64,000 bases of DNA from an uncultured Chlorobiaceae bacterium (GTDB lineage: Bacteria; Bacteroidota; Chlorobiia; Chlorobiales; Chlorobiaceae): assembly GCA_903895195.1 (NCBI GenBank), contig CAITSZ010000039.1, forward strand, positions 17,292-81,291, written 5' to 3'. Below the pieces are notes generated by a model. It was not told the origin of the DNA and searched no databases. It saw only the letters and a list, made by a program, of their open reading frames with translations. Within the stretch, counting starts at the first letter, position 1, and each line of letters starts with the position of its first letter. Below, one piece after another: positions 1-11,363 of the stretch. The position numbers and the translations under genes are program-made.

Positions 1-86
1 GCCATTTGTCCGAAGCTCCTATCATGCAGAGGCTTATGCCAGTCACACCGAAAACACTTTCTTAACCATATAAACACACCTGAGCA

Positions 87-665
87 ATGGAACTATCGGT
101 ACCAGTGATGATTTATGCCTATTGGGCGTTTGCATTTCTTGTAGGCTTTCTCTTTTTCAAAAAGGATATTCTCTCCTTCAACCGGGAATTTGACACCCGG
201 CGCACAATACTCCTGGCAGCATCTCTCCTTATTGTCGCTGTTAACGCCTGGGTCTACTCCCATTCCACCTCCGACGGCGGCCGCCAGCTTGATATCCTCA
301 CCGTACTGGTATTCAGTATCGGCAACGGCATTGCCGAAACCTTCATGTTCTACGCTGTATTCCAACTCGGCACACTCCTTGCTGGCAAATTCACCAAAAA
401 CCCCTGGGCACTCTTCATTACCGGCTTTATCCTCTTTATGGTCTACAGCGGCCTCATCCACGGCCTCTTCTGGATCAATATCCTCCCGACACATGTAGTC
501 CAGACCAGCCCCTACAAACCATTCTTCATGCCCGTCCAGATTCTGATAGCCTCCAGCTGGGCCCTCACCTTCTTCTGGTACCGCGACATCCGAACCGTAA
601 TCCTCCTCCACTCCATGATAGACCTGACAATGGCCCTGAACGTAAAATTCTCCCTCTTCCACTAA
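87..665 (+). CDS. Polytopic membrane protein of unknown function
   Basis: Hydrophobic ORF with about 6 potential TM segments; the antisense ORF 93..671 looks spurious. Confidence 0.6.
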   Translation: MELSVPVMIYAYWAFAFLVGFLFFKKDILSFNREFDTRRTILLAASLLIVAVNAWVYSHSTSDGGRQLDILTVLVFSIGNGIAETFMFYAVFQLGTLLAGKFTKNPWALFITGFILFMVYSGLIHGLFWINILPTHVVQTSPYKPFFMPVQILIASSWALTFFWYRDIRTVILLHSMIDLTMALNVKFSLFH

Positions 666-692
666 CCCCAACCTAACCCAGAACCCTCCCCC

Positions 693-721
693 GTCATCCC
701 GACCAAAGGGAGGGATCTCTC
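693..721. repeat. Interspersed GTCATCCCGA...GAGGGATCTCTC repeat
   Basis: Similar sequence at 14783-14812 and 16166-16195, each next to a heptamer array. Confidence 0.6.
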
Positions 722-744
722 AAAACCACCAACACCTCTCTTCC

Positions 745-1053
745 CTGCCAACAGCCCACTGCCCACTGCCAACTGCCGACTCTCTTCCTCCCTTGCCGAC
801 TGCCAACTAATTCTTCTCTTCTCCCAGCACTCAGCACTCAGCACTCAGCACTTCTTCCCCCCTGCCCACTGCCCACTGCCAACTGCCGACTGCCAACTCT
901 CTTCCTCCCTTGCCAACTGCCCACTGCCAACTGCCAACTAATTCTTCTCTTCTCCCAGCACTCAGCACTCAGCACTCAGCACTTCTTCCCCCTGCCAACT
1001 GCCCACTGCTGACTGCCAACTCTCTTCTCTTCCCTCAGCACTCTCCTTCTCCC
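745..1053. repeat. Heptanucleotide tandem repeat array with higher-order structure (ACTGCCN)n - linker - (CAGCACT)n
   Basis: cccactgcccactgccaactgccgac... then cagcactcagcactcagcactcagcact; a composite unit of about 115-130 bp is repeated twice plus a partial third. Confidence 0.9.
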
Positions 1054-1144
1054 CAAGTTCCCCGGGAACTGATTATATTCAACTATACGTTTGAATTAAC
1101 TAAGTCGATGCTACTAACAGATTTTCCAATACTTACTTCCAATT

Positions 1145-1840
1145 ATGAAATCATTTAAAGGGACAGTGCTCGTTGTCGGGGCTACAGGCAGAACCGGTGC
1201 ATGGGTAGTCAAGCGCCTGCAGCATCACCAGATAGAGTTCCATCTATTTGTTCAATCAGGTGAAAAAGCTCTTGGATTATTTGGCCCTGAGGTGATTGAT
1301 CGGCTTACGATCGGCTCAATTGAGCATGCGGAAGAAATAAAGGCCGCCATAGGCACTGCTGCAGCTGTTATTTGTACTGTAGGCGGCAATGTAACAGATC
1401 CGGCAGCTCCTCCCCCTTCTGCTATTGATAGAGATGGAGTGAAGCGCCTCGCATTGCTTGCAAAAGAAAACGGGGTTAAACAGTTCATTCTCATAAGCTC
1501 TCTCGCTGTCACAAAGCCGGAACACCCGATGAACAAATACGGACAGGTGCTTATGATGAAACTGGAAGGCGAAAATGAAGTGCGCAGACTCTTTTCCGAG
1601 CCCGGATATTCATACACCATTCTTCGTCCCGGCGGCTTGATTGATGGGCCTCCAATGAATCATGACCTCTATTTTGACACCGGTGACAAAATATCTACCG
1701 GCGTTATAGACCGAAGCGATGTGGCTGAAGTTGCCGTTATTTCTCTGTTTAATCCTGAAGCCCACAACCTTACTTTCGAGCTCATACAGTCTGAAAAGGC
1801 CCCGCAATCATCTCTCAAGCGTTATTTCAAGCATAAATAA
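1145..1840 (+). CDS. NAD(P)-dependent atypical SDR / NmrA-like NAD(P)-binding protein
   Basis: N-terminal VLVVGATGRTGAWVVKRL Rossmann motif. Confidence 0.8.
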   Translation: MKSFKGTVLVVGATGRTGAWVVKRLQHHQIEFHLFVQSGEKALGLFGPEVIDRLTIGSIEHAEEIKAAIGTAAAVICTVGGNVTDPAAPPPSAIDRDGVKRLALLAKENGVKQFILISSLAVTKPEHPMNKYGQVLMMKLEGENEVRRLFSEPGYSYTILRPGGLIDGPPMNHDLYFDTGDKISTGVIDRSDVAEVAVISLFNPEAHNLTFELIQSEKAPQSSLKRYFKHK

Positions 1841-2199
1841 TACATACAAAAAGTCAAAACCACTCTAAGCATAGCTACACAAATAATAATACGTAACAAT
1901 GCATATTATTCGGCAAATTTACCACCATAAGTCACCACTACAGAAGGATAATAACATAGCATAGTACTAACTGAAAGATAAAAGAGAACACTCAAATGAC
2001 CAACGAAAAAATATCAATATAACGAATAGGAATATTTTGTTTTTCATACAGTTAATTCGCCATCCTGAGTATTAAATAACTTTTACATAACGACTGTTAT
2101 AGTATTTCATTATAAGCATTTATAATATCCATGAAAACAATATTTATTAACATCACGCCGCTTAGTTATTGGTGATTTAAACAACCTATATTATCTCCA

Positions 2200-3135
2200 G
2201 TGTATACTATAACAACAGCTTCGTTGTGCAATATATCCATAAAGGATATTCTCTTTAGCGGGCAATCTTTTCTATGGAATGTGCATGCCTTTGATAAGGA
2301 TTATTATTGTTCAATAATAGATTCATCTCCTGTATTCATTAAGCAGCTATCAGGCAATGAGATTGAAATAAATTCTACTCGTAATGAGTTCTATGGAGTG
2401 CCGTTGCAGGAATTTATTCGCACCTATTTTTCCCTTGATATTGACACCTGTAATGTTTTCCCTGAAACTTTCCTTCTGTCTCATCCCGAACTTTGGAAAC
2501 TTCTTGAAGAGTATTTCCCTCTGAGAATTCTTCGCCAGGATCCTTTTGAAACCATGATAATGTTCATGTGTGCTCAGGGTATTGGAATGCACCTTATCAG
2601 AAAACAGGTTGCGATGCTTACTGAAAACTATGGCGAAGCAATCCCGGTAACCTTTAAGGGAAAGAGTCTTGTTCTGCATAACTTCCCCACTCCCCAAAGG
2701 CTTGCTGCGGCTGATCCTTTTACCCTCAGTCGCTGCACAAACAACAATCGGCTCAGGGCTGCAAACATAATTTCAGCCTCCCGCAGAATTGTTGAAGGGT
2801 CAATTGACCTTGATAGCCTTCGCAACAAACAGATGCCTCTTGATGAGCTTCGCCTGACGCTCTCCCAGAACAGCGGTATAGGGTTTAAAATCGCTGACTG
2901 TATAGCTCTCTTCGGTCTTGGACGTTTTGATGCATTCCCTATTGATACCCATGTCAGGCAATACCTCGGAACATGGTTCAAAAGTGCTGCTGCACTTCGA
3001 TCTTTAAGCCCTGCAACGTATCTTATGATGGATGCTGAAGCACGAACACTATTAAACCCCGAGTTTGCAGGGTATGCCGGCCATATCCTCTTCCACTGCT
3101 GGCGCAAGGAGATTAAAAAATTGCGATCATTTTAA
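2200..3135 (+). CDS. 8-oxoguanine DNA glycosylase-like HhH-GPD protein (OGG family)
   Basis: N-terminal GQSFLW; GIGFKIADCIALFGLGRFDAFPIDTHV matches the OGG1 HhH with catalytic Lys/Asp. Confidence 0.8.
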   Translation: MYTITTASLCNISIKDILFSGQSFLWNVHAFDKDYYCSIIDSSPVFIKQLSGNEIEINSTRNEFYGVPLQEFIRTYFSLDIDTCNVFPETFLLSHPELWKLLEEYFPLRILRQDPFETMIMFMCAQGIGMHLIRKQVAMLTENYGEAIPVTFKGKSLVLHNFPTPQRLAAADPFTLSRCTNNNRLRAANIISASRRIVEGSIDLDSLRNKQMPLDELRLTLSQNSGIGFKIADCIALFGLGRFDAFPIDTHVRQYLGTWFKSAAALRSLSPATYLMMDAEARTLLNPEFAGYAGHILFHCWRKEIKKLRSF

Positions 3136-3182
3136 TGACGCATCGATAAGCTGTAAACCACTCAATCAATAAGGAGTCTACC

Positions 3183-4070
3183 ATGACCGTCGCAAAAAAA
3201 GTGCTCATTACAGGTGCTTCCGGATATTTAGGACGGTATGCCGTACAGGCATTCAAGGATAAGGGCTACTATGTACGGGCGCTTGTCAGAAACCCTGACA
3301 AGATTAAAACTCCCGGACTTCATGGCGAGCCAGCTGTATTCGATATCATTGACGAGATCGTTATTGGTGACGTAACCTCTCCTGAAACTCTTACCGGCCT
3401 CTGCAAGGGCATTGATATTGTATTTTGCGCTCTTGGTCTCACCTCCCCTGATGCCCGTCACACCAGCTACGATGTTGATTACCTTGGCAACAAACGCATT
3501 CTCGACCAGGCAATTGCCGAACATGTTTCAAGATTCATCTATGTATCAGTTTTCAATCAGGATAAGATGCCCGGGATCCCGACCATCAAGTCCCACGAGC
3601 TCTTTGTTGCCGATCTCAAAACATCCGGTCTCTCATGGGCAGTCATCCGTCCGAACGGCTATTTTTCAGACATGGGACGGTTTTTTTCAATGGCCGAAAG
3701 CGGCCATATCTTCATGATTGGCGATGGCGATAAAAAAATCAACCCCGTCCATGGCGCTGATCTTGCCAGAGTCTGTGTCGATGCCGTAGATGGAGATAAA
3801 CGCGAAATCCCTGTTGGCGGGCCTGATATCTTCACCTTCAAAGAGACTATGGACCTTGCATTCCACGCCTGCGGCAAAACACCATGGATAACAGAACTCC
3901 CCATGTGGCTTGCTGAAGGCGGCCTGATGATAACCGGCCTGTTCAACCGCAACCTGGCCGATCTGCTCTCATTTGCCGTTGAAGCCCTAAAATTTGACCA
4001 TGTAGCACCGGCATACGGCACCCGTCATCTCAAGGATTTCTTCGCAGAACTGGCCGCTGCAAAACATTGA
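3183..4070 (+). CDS. SDR-family NAD(P)-binding epimerase/dehydrogenase-like protein
   Basis: VLITGASGYLGRYAVQAF motif and overall SDR-a5 style. Confidence 0.8.
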   Translation: MTVAKKVLITGASGYLGRYAVQAFKDKGYYVRALVRNPDKIKTPGLHGEPAVFDIIDEIVIGDVTSPETLTGLCKGIDIVFCALGLTSPDARHTSYDVDYLGNKRILDQAIAEHVSRFIYVSVFNQDKMPGIPTIKSHELFVADLKTSGLSWAVIRPNGYFSDMGRFFSMAESGHIFMIGDGDKKINPVHGADLARVCVDAVDGDKREIPVGGPDIFTFKETMDLAFHACGKTPWITELPMWLAEGGLMITGLFNRNLADLLSFAVEALKFDHVAPAYGTRHLKDFFAELAAAKH

Positions 4071-4296
4071 TTCTATTGACACTGCACCGGCCATGCTTGA
4101 CATTGGTGTATCATTATTACCGGGATGGAAACGGGTTCGACCTTTCACCCTTTTTTTTCACGGCTTCCCCCTTTTTTCTCAATGTCTAATTCAATACCTT
4201 AAGGCTCGATTGAATATGGAGGGATAAGCAGGCGGAACAGCCCTCTTTTCCACTACATAACACTACCAGAAACTTTAGAGACGCAAATAACAGTAC

Positions 4297-7200
4297 ATGT
4301 TGAAAATTTTTGAAAAGGTCTTCGGTTCCAAGCACGATAAGGATATAAAAAAAATCCAGCCGGTTATCGCCATTATCAATGAGCTTCAGGGCGCATTGTC
4401 ATCGCTCAGTGACGACCAGCTCCGCGGAAAAGGGCTGGAACTGAAAAAGAAGGTTCGCAGCGTTCTGGAGCCAATAGAGCTTGAGAAAAAAACTCTTACA
4501 CATAAGCTTGACAACCCGGATATCAATATAGAAGAGGCTGAAACTGTAAATGTCCGGCTTGACGCCCTGGCCGAAGAGTATGAGAAGGCTACAGCGAAAA
4601 TACTCGATGAAATCCTTCCTGAAACGTTTGCCCTTGTAAAAGAGACCTGCGTCCGCCTTAAAGGTCTTAAGTACGAGGTCATGGGACGTGAGATGATCTG
4701 GGATATGGTTCCTTACGATGTTCAGCTTATCGGCGGCGTTGTGCTTCATTCCGGAAAAATATCCGAAATGGCAACCGGTGAAGGTAAAACCCTTGTTTCA
4801 ACACTGCCTGTTTTCCTCAATGCGCTCACAGAAAGGGGTGTCCATGTTGTTACGGTCAACGATTACCTGGCTCAGAGAGACAAAGAGTGGATGAACCCTG
4901 TGTTTGATTTCCATAATCTTTCGGTCGGTGTTATTCTCAACACCATGATCCCCGAAGAACGACGGGTACAGTACCAGTGTGATATTACCTACGGCACCAA
5001 CAACGAGCTTGGATTTGACTACCTGCGCGACAACATGGCCGCAACTCCCGAAGAGATGGTTCAGCGCAACTTCTATTTTGGAATTGTTGATGAGGTAGAC
5101 AGCGTTCTTATTGATGAGGCAAGAACTCCGCTTATTATTTCAGGGCCTGTTCCAAATGCCGACAACAGTAAGTTTCAGGAAATCAAACCATGGATTGAAC
5201 AGCTGGTCCGTGCTCAGCAGCACCTGGTGGCAACCTACCTTGGTGAAGCTGAAAAAGTTCTGAAAACAAAACCTAATGATACGGATGCAGGTCTTGCGCT
5301 TTTGCGTGTCAAACGCGGGCAGCCGAAAAATACACGTTACATCAAGATGCTCTCCCAGCAGGGTATTGGTAAACTTATCCAGAGTACCGAGAACGAATAC
5401 CTTAAAGACAATTCGAGCAGAATGCAGGAGGTCGACGACGAGCTCTATTTTGCTGTTGACGAAAAGGGTGGAACTATCGACTTGACCGATAAAGGGCGCG
5501 AGTTTCTCAGCAAGCTCAGCCATCAGGACAGCGATATTTTCATGCTTCCGGATGTAGGTTCTGAAGTTGCCGCTATTGAGAGTGATGCAGCGGTTGTTAC
5601 TGCTGATAAAATCCAGAAAAAAGACGAAGTCTACCGCCTCTTTGCAGAGCGCTCAGAACGCCTGCACAATATCAGTCAGCTCTTGAAAGCATACTCGCTC
5701 TTCCAGCGCGATGATGAGTACGTCGTGCAGAACGGCCAGGTTATGATTGTGGATGAATTTACCGGCCGCATTCTTTCCGGTCGCCGCTACAGCGATGGTC
5801 TGCATCAGGCTATCGAGGCAAAGGAGAATGTCAGGATTGAGGGTGAAACACAGACCATGGCCACCATCACCATCCAGAACTTTTTCCGCCTCTATAAAAA
5901 GCTTGCCGGTATGACCGGTACGGCTGAAACTGAGGCTTCCGAATTCTTTGAAATCTACAAGCTCGATGTTGTTGTTATTCCCACCAACACCACAATAATC
6001 CGCAAGGATATGGACGATCTTGTCTATAAAACCAGGCGTGAAAAGTACAATGCGGTTGCCCTGAAGGTTGAAGAGCTGCAGAAAAAAGGTCAGCCTGTCC
6101 TTGTAGGTACAACAAGTGTAGAGGTCTCTGAAACACTTTCAAGGATGCTTCGCGCCAGAAAAATAGCGCACAATGTGCTGAATGCGAAGCAGAACGATCG
6201 CGAAGCGGAAGTTGTTGCCGAAGCAGGTCAGAAAAATGCGGTGACCATTGCCACCAACATGGCTGGCCGAGGAACCGATATCAAGCTTGGAGCAGGGGTA
6301 CGAGAGCTCGGCGGCCTCTTTATTCTCGGTTCAGAGCGTCACGAGTCACGCCGTATTGACCGCCAGCTCCGTGGACGTGCCGGACGTCAGGGCGATCCGG
6401 GTGAATCGGTCTTTTTCGTCTCGCTTGAGGATGAACTGATGCGCCTCTTTGGTTCTGACAGGGTTATTTCCGTGATGGATCGCCTTGGCCATGAAGAGGG
6501 TGATGTGATTGAACACTCAATGATCACCAAATCCATTGAACGCGCGCAGAAAAAAGTTGAAGATCAGAACTTTGCCATTCGTAAACGTCTGCTGGAGTAT
6601 GACGATGTCCTCAATCAGCAGCGTGAGGTCATCTATTCGCGTCGTAAAAACGGCCTTCTCAAGGAGCGCCTGACACTTGATATCCTGGACCTGTTAAAAG
6701 ATTACAGTGAAGTGGTTGTAAAAAAATACCACAAGGAGCATGACGTCGATGGTCTTGAAGAGCAGTTGCTGCGCGAGCTTTCGATTGAGTTCAAACCTGA
6801 TGCTGATACCTTTGACCGCGAAAGCGTCGAGGTAATAGCTGGAAAACTCTACGATACAGCCCTTGCTTTTTACCGCCGGAAAGAGGCAGCCGTACCTTTA
6901 GAGATTATGCAGCAGATTGAAAAATATGCTGTTTTGAGCGTCATTGACCTCCGCTGGAGAGAGCATCTCCGTGAAATCGACTCTCTGCGTGAAGGCATCA
7001 ATTTACGTGCGTACGGCCAGAAAGATCCGTTGCTGGAGTACAAACAGGAGGCCTTCCGTCTCTTTGTTGACCTTCTCCGAGATATTGAGCACGAAACCCT
7101 CTCTCTTGCCTTCAAGCTCTTCCCTGTCGATCCTGAGGAAGCTCGCGAAATGGAAGAAAAACAGCGTAAAGCTGCAATCCGTCAGGACAGGCTTGTCGCT

Positions 7201-7389
7201 CAGCATCAGGCGGCCGAAAGTGTCTATACGGCATCGTTTGGCGTTGATATGGCCCCTGGTGACGGTGAAAATGAGGGTGCACCAAACCCGCAGCAGCCGG
7301 TGATTGCTGATAAAAAGCCTGGCCGCAATGATGAATGCCCTTGCGGAAGCGGAAAGAAATATAAAAACTGTCACGGCCAGCAGCCCTGA
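4297..7389 (+). CDS. secA: Preprotein translocase subunit SecA
   Basis: [43 protein letters not shown]-terminal SEC-C zinc motif [19 protein letters not shown]. Confidence 0.98.
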   Translation: MLKIFEKVFGSKHDKDIKKIQPVIAIINELQGALSSLSDDQLRGKGLELKKKVRSVLEPIELEKKTLTHKLDNPDINIEEAETVNVRLDALAEEYEKATAKILDEILPETFALVKETCVRLKGLKYEVMGREMIWDMVPYDVQLIGGVVLHSGKISEMATGEGKTLVSTLPVFLNALTERGVHVVTVNDYLAQRDKEWMNPVFDFHNLSVGVILNTMIPEERRVQYQCDITYGTNNELGFDYLRDNMAATPEEMVQRNFYFGIVDEVDSVLIDEARTPLIISGPVPNADNSKFQEIKPWIEQLVRAQQHLVATYLGEAEKVLKTKPNDTDAGLALLRVKRGQPKNTRYIKMLSQQGIGKLIQSTENEYLKDNSSRMQEVDDELYFAVDEKGGTIDLTDKGREFLSKLSHQDSDIFMLPDVGSEVAAIESDAAVVTADKIQKKDEVYRLFAERSERLHNISQLLKAYSLFQRDDEYVVQNGQVMIVDEFTGRILSGRRYSDGLHQAIEAKENVRIEGETQTMATITIQNFFRLYKKLAGMTGTAETEASEFFEIYKLDVVVIPTNTTIIRKDMDDLVYKTRREKYNAVALKVEELQKKGQPVLVGTTSVEVSETLSRMLRARKIAHNVLNAKQNDREAEVVAEAGQKNAVTIATNMAGRGTDIKLGAGVRELGGLFILGSERHESRRIDRQLRGRAGRQGDPGESVFFVSLEDELMRLFGSDRVISVMDRLGHEEGDVIEHSMITKSIERAQKKVEDQNFAIRKRLLEYDDVLNQQREVIYSRRKNGLLKERLTLDILDLLKDYSEVVVKKYHKEHDVDGLEEQLLRELSIEFKPDADTFDRESVEVIAGKLYDTALAFYRRKEAAVPLEIMQQIEKYAVLSVIDLRWREHLREIDSLREGINLRAYGQKDPLLEYKQEAFRLFVDLLRDIEHETLSLAFKLFPVDPEEAREMEEKQRKAAIRQDRLVAQHQAAESVYTASFGVDMAPGDGENEGAPNPQQPVIADKKPGRNDECPCGSGKKYKNCHGQQP

Positions 7390-7415
7390 TCCCTTGAAAC
7401 GTTTAGCGGGTACAA

Positions 7416-9701
7416 ATGAAACATACTGAAGTCCAGGTTACTCTTGCCATTGCTGCAGAACACGGTTTGAATGCGGAAGAATATGGAAAGATCCTTACCA
7501 TTCTCGGAAGAACACCTTCGTTTACCGAGATTGGAATTTTTTCTGTCATGTGGTCGGAGCACTGCAGTTATAAAAACTCCATTGCCGTTCTTAAAACTCT
7601 TCCCCGCGATGGTGAGGCTCTTCTGACCTCCGCCGGTGAAGAAAATGCGGGTCTCGTCGATATCGGCGACAATCTGGCGGTAGCCTTCAAAATCGAGTCG
7701 CACAACCACCCTTCAGCCGTTGAACCCTATCAGGGCGCAGCTACCGGCGTCGGGGGAATTCACCGCGATATTTTTACGATGGGTGCCCGCCCTGTTGCAT
7801 CGCTCAACTCACTCCGCTTCGGCTCTCCAAAAGATCCCCGTGTCCGCTATCTGGTTGATGGCGTCGTTCGCGGCATAGGTGATTACGGCAACTCGTTTGG
7901 CGTTCCGACGGTCGGTGGTGAAATTTATTTTGAAGAGGGCTATACCGGCAATCCCCTGGTCAACGCCATGTCAGTCGGCATCGTTGAGCATAACAAAACC
8001 GTCAGTGCAACCGCCTATGGTGAGGGAAATCCGGTGCTTATCGTCGGCTCCTCAACTGGAAGGGATGGAATTCATGGCGCAACATTCGCCTCTGAAGATC
8101 TCAGTGAAGCCTCAGAAGACAAGCGACCGAGCGTTCAGGTTGGCGACCCTTTTGCCGAAAAGCTTCTCCTTGAAGCAACTCTCGAAGCCATTGCAACCGG
8201 CTATGTTGTCGGCCTGCAGGATATGGGTGCAGCAGGCATCACCAGTTCCACCTCCGAGATGAGTGCAAGAGGCATTGAAAAACTGGGAACAGGCGGCATT
8301 GAAATTGATCTGGACCTTGTTCCGATTCGTGAAGTCGGCATGAGCGCATACGAAATCATGCTCTCCGAATCACAGGAACGAATGCTGATTGTTGCTGCAA
8401 AAGGATTTGAAGACAAAATAATTGAAGTCTACCGTAAATGGGATGTGCTTGCTGTCACTATCGGCCGTGTGACCAGCGACAACCAGGTCAGGGTTTTTCA
8501 TCAGGGTGCTGTAGTTGCGGAAATCCCTGCAGAAACGCTCGTTCTTGGAGGAGGAGCTCCCGTCTACATCCGCGAAGCTGTGGAAAAAAAGCCGGAAACA
8601 CCGGTCGCAAAGCTTGTTGAGGATAAAAACCTTGATTTCAAGACACTGAGCAGCGAACTGCTTTCACGTCCTAATATCGCAAGCAAGCAATGGGTCTATC
8701 GCCAGTATGACTCCATGGTGCAGACCAACACCGTGACACCTGTTGGCCATACAGACGCAGCTGTCATCCGTATAAAAGGCTCCCGTAAAGGGCTTGCTAT
8801 GAAAACAGACTGTAACGCCCGGTACGTCTATCTCAATCCGCTCGCAGGCGGTAAAATAGCTGTTGCCGAGTGTGCAAGGAACATTGCCTGTTCAGGAGCC
8901 AAGCCGCTTGCCATCACCAACTGCCTCAATTTCGGCAACCCCTATAAACCGGAAGTATACTTTCAGTTCAAGGAGTCAGTCCGGGGTATGGGCGAAGCAT
9001 GTCGGGCCTTTAACACACCGGTAACCGGCGGAAACGTCAGTTTCTATAACGAAACAAATATCGGCGGTGTTCGCTCGGCTATCTACCCGACACCGACCAT
9101 AGGCATGATTGGACTTCTCGATGATATCGACAATCTTGTAGGATCAACCTTCACCTGCTCCGGCGACGCAATAATTCTCCTTGGTTATCCTGACCTCACG
9201 CTTGAGGGTTCTGAATACCTTGTCATGAACTACGAAACACCTGGTCAGGATGCTCCGGCAATCGACCTTGACCATGAAAAAAATCTCCAGGATCTGCTTG
9301 TTTCGCTTGCCGCCAAAAAGCTTGTTCACTCCGCACACGATATTTCTGATGGTGGGCTCTTCGTTGCCCTTGCTGAAAAAGCAATCATGAACGCTGCTTC
9401 CCCGCTCGGCTTCAAGGTTGACCTTGAAGAGTCCGACAGCGGTCCATACCACATTCAGCAGCAGCTCTTTTCTGAAGCTCAGGGACGCGTCATTCTCAGC
9501 ATAGCGCCCGACCATGCTCGAGAGGTGATTGAAGCAGCCAATACACACAATGTTCCCGTCCGGGTTATTGGAAAAGTTGTCGATCATGATGCAGTTATTT
9601 CGATTAACGGCGAAGAAATTGTTCACTTCCAGCTTGGAGAGCTTACCGGGGCATACTACCACTCGCTTGAGCACTCGCTTCACCTGGATGAACTTCCTTG
9701 A
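7416..9701 (+). CDS. purL: Phosphoribosylformylglycinamidine synthase subunit PurL
   Basis: [38 protein letters not shown], 761 aa small-type PurL. Confidence 0.97.
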   Translation: MKHTEVQVTLAIAAEHGLNAEEYGKILTILGRTPSFTEIGIFSVMWSEHCSYKNSIAVLKTLPRDGEALLTSAGEENAGLVDIGDNLAVAFKIESHNHPSAVEPYQGAATGVGGIHRDIFTMGARPVASLNSLRFGSPKDPRVRYLVDGVVRGIGDYGNSFGVPTVGGEIYFEEGYTGNPLVNAMSVGIVEHNKTVSATAYGEGNPVLIVGSSTGRDGIHGATFASEDLSEASEDKRPSVQVGDPFAEKLLLEATLEAIATGYVVGLQDMGAAGITSSTSEMSARGIEKLGTGGIEIDLDLVPIREVGMSAYEIMLSESQERMLIVAAKGFEDKIIEVYRKWDVLAVTIGRVTSDNQVRVFHQGAVVAEIPAETLVLGGGAPVYIREAVEKKPETPVAKLVEDKNLDFKTLSSELLSRPNIASKQWVYRQYDSMVQTNTVTPVGHTDAAVIRIKGSRKGLAMKTDCNARYVYLNPLAGGKIAVAECARNIACSGAKPLAITNCLNFGNPYKPEVYFQFKESVRGMGEACRAFNTPVTGGNVSFYNETNIGGVRSAIYPTPTIGMIGLLDDIDNLVGSTFTCSGDAIILLGYPDLTLEGSEYLVMNYETPGQDAPAIDLDHEKNLQDLLVSLAAKKLVHSAHDISDGGLFVALAEKAIMNAASPLGFKVDLEESDSGPYHIQQQLFSEAQGRVILSIAPDHAREVIEAANTHNVPVRVIGKVVDHDAVISINGEEIVHFQLGELTGAYYHSLEHSLHLDELP

Positions 9702-9749
9702 CGAACATTAACGAAGATTAATCCTTCCCTCTAAGGGAACGAAGGAGAG

Positions 9750-11345
9750 TTGACGATGCTGCCGGTTCTAACTGCGCTGGAAATGAAAAAGGCCGACTTG
9801 GCGGCAATAGAAGAGCTTCATATAGGCGAAACCCGTCTTATGGAGCTTGCCGGACGTGAATGCCTCCGCATTATACAGGAAACCCTGCAACACCCCGACT
9901 CCCTTGCCGGTCTCTCTTTTCTTCTCGTCGCGGGCAAAGGCAACAACGGCGGCGACGGCTTTGTGCTTGCCCGCCAACTTCTTAATCTTGAAGCATCAGT
10001 TGACCTCGTCCTTCTCTATCCAGAAACCGATCTTCAGGGAGTCAATCGCGAAGGCCTTGCCACTCTTGAGGTTTACACTGCATACACACCGAATCTGCGA
10101 ATTTTCGAGAGCCACGACGAAGCACTTCCTTACGTCGGCGAAACCTCCTATGATATCCTGATTGATGCCATTATCGGCACAGGTCTTCGGCTGACAGAAT
10201 CAAAACTGGAGCTTCCCTCCCCCCTTGCTGATGGTATTGAACTCATCAACACTCTCCGCGAACAAACAGGTGCCCTCACTCTTGCTGTCGATGTTCCCTC
10301 TGGCCTTGATGCGACTACAGGGCTTGCTGCCAATCCGGCAATCGAGGCGGATGTCACCGTGACCATGGCATTTCTTAAAACAGGCCTTTACCTCAACGAA
10401 GGACCCTGTCGCTGCGGAGAGGTACATGTTGCAGAAATCTCCATCCCGTCATTTCTTGCCGAACACTCTTCCACGCTCTTGATCGATAAAGAGTTCGCCG
10501 CTGAACATTTCATTCTCAGGGAACAGGCAAGCGCAAAACATACCAATGGCAAGGTGCTCATTATTGCCGGGTCGCAGACTGAAAACTCCTCAATGCTCGG
10601 GGCCGCCATTCTCTCAGCAAAGGCCGCTGTAAAATCCGGTGCCGGCTACGTCTGTCTTTCTGTTCCTATAGCTCTTGCATCGGCAATACACATTGCTCTC
10701 CCTGAAGTTGTTGTTATCGGAAGGGATATAGATTCCATAGTTGAAAAAGCCGCATGGGCAGACGCAATCATTATCGGTTGCGGACTTGGTCGCGATACAG
10801 AGGCAACTGACCTCGTCAAGCAGCTTCTTTCCCGTCCTGAGATCACTCAAAAAAAGCTCATACTCGATGCTGACGCCCTTTACGCGCTCTCAATCGTCAA
10901 TGCGTCGTCTTTATTGAAAAACTGCAGCGATGCGCTCCTTACGCCACATTACGGCGAATTCAGTCGTCTCTCTGGAGCCTCAGTTGAAGAAATTGCAGCA
11001 GACCCTATAGAAGCAGCCAGAAACTATGCCGGGCAGAACGGAGTATCAATCCTGTTAAAAGGAGCTCCAACGGTTATTGCTGACCCGGATGGGCCGGTTC
11101 TTTTAAACACAAGCGGCACCGAAGCACTTGCTACAGCTGGCTCTGGAGATGTTCTTGCAGGTATTATTGTAGCTCTGGCGGCAAAAGGTGCTGATATCGT
11201 CAATGCTGCAGCTGCTGCATCCTGGTTTCACGGAAGGGCAGGAGACCTGGCAAGCGATGTTGCAAGTCTCGTCTCATCGGGCATGGTCATTGACTCACTG
11301 CAGCAGGCCTTTCAGGAGGTCTTTGAAGTTGAAGAACCTCTCTGA
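9750..11345 (+). CDS. nnrD: Bifunctional NAD(P)H-hydrate epimerase / ADP-dependent NAD(P)H-hydrate dehydratase
   Basis: AGKGNNGGDGFVLAR (YjeF N) and ALATAGSGDVLAGIIVAL (carbohydrate kinase-like dehydratase). Confidence 0.93.
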   Translation: MTMLPVLTALEMKKADLAAIEELHIGETRLMELAGRECLRIIQETLQHPDSLAGLSFLLVAGKGNNGGDGFVLARQLLNLEASVDLVLLYPETDLQGVNREGLATLEVYTAYTPNLRIFESHDEALPYVGETSYDILIDAIIGTGLRLTESKLELPSPLADGIELINTLREQTGALTLAVDVPSGLDATTGLAANPAIEADVTVTMAFLKTGLYLNEGPCRCGEVHVAEISIPSFLAEHSSTLLIDKEFAAEHFILREQASAKHTNGKVLIIAGSQTENSSMLGAAILSAKAAVKSGAGYVCLSVPIALASAIHIALPEVVVIGRDIDSIVEKAAWADAIIIGCGLGRDTEATDLVKQLLSRPEITQKKLILDADALYALSIVNASSLLKNCSDALLTPHYGEFSRLSGASVEEIAADPIEAARNYAGQNGVSILLKGAPTVIADPDGPVLLNTSGTEALATAGSGDVLAGIIVALAAKGADIVNAAAAASWFHGRAGDLASDVASLVSSGMVIDSLQQAFQEVFEVEEPL

Positions 11346-11363
11346 CCCCCTTAAAGCAGCGTT

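Noticed and set aside
93-671. Antisense ORF of 192 aa opposite the first gene
   Set aside because: Composition typical of antisense to a hydrophobic gene; the + strand frame has TM segments and coherent features
745-1053. Possible CRISPR array
   Set aside because: Repeat units are 7 bp tandem blocks with conserved, not unique, intervening sequence; no cas genes nearby
910-1158. ORF MPTAHCQLPTNSSLLPALSTQHSALLPP...
   Set aside because: Translation of heptamer repeats (TAHCQLP / STQHSAL periodicity); no independent coding evidence
1841-2199. AT-rich 360-bp intergenic gap as a hidden ncRNA
   Set aside because: No clear structure, promoter or conservation evidence from sequence alone
4070-4297. 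Possible tRNA in the gap before secA (gggttcgac stretch)
   Set aside because: Only a T-loop-like string; no cloverleaf or acceptor stem could be built by eye
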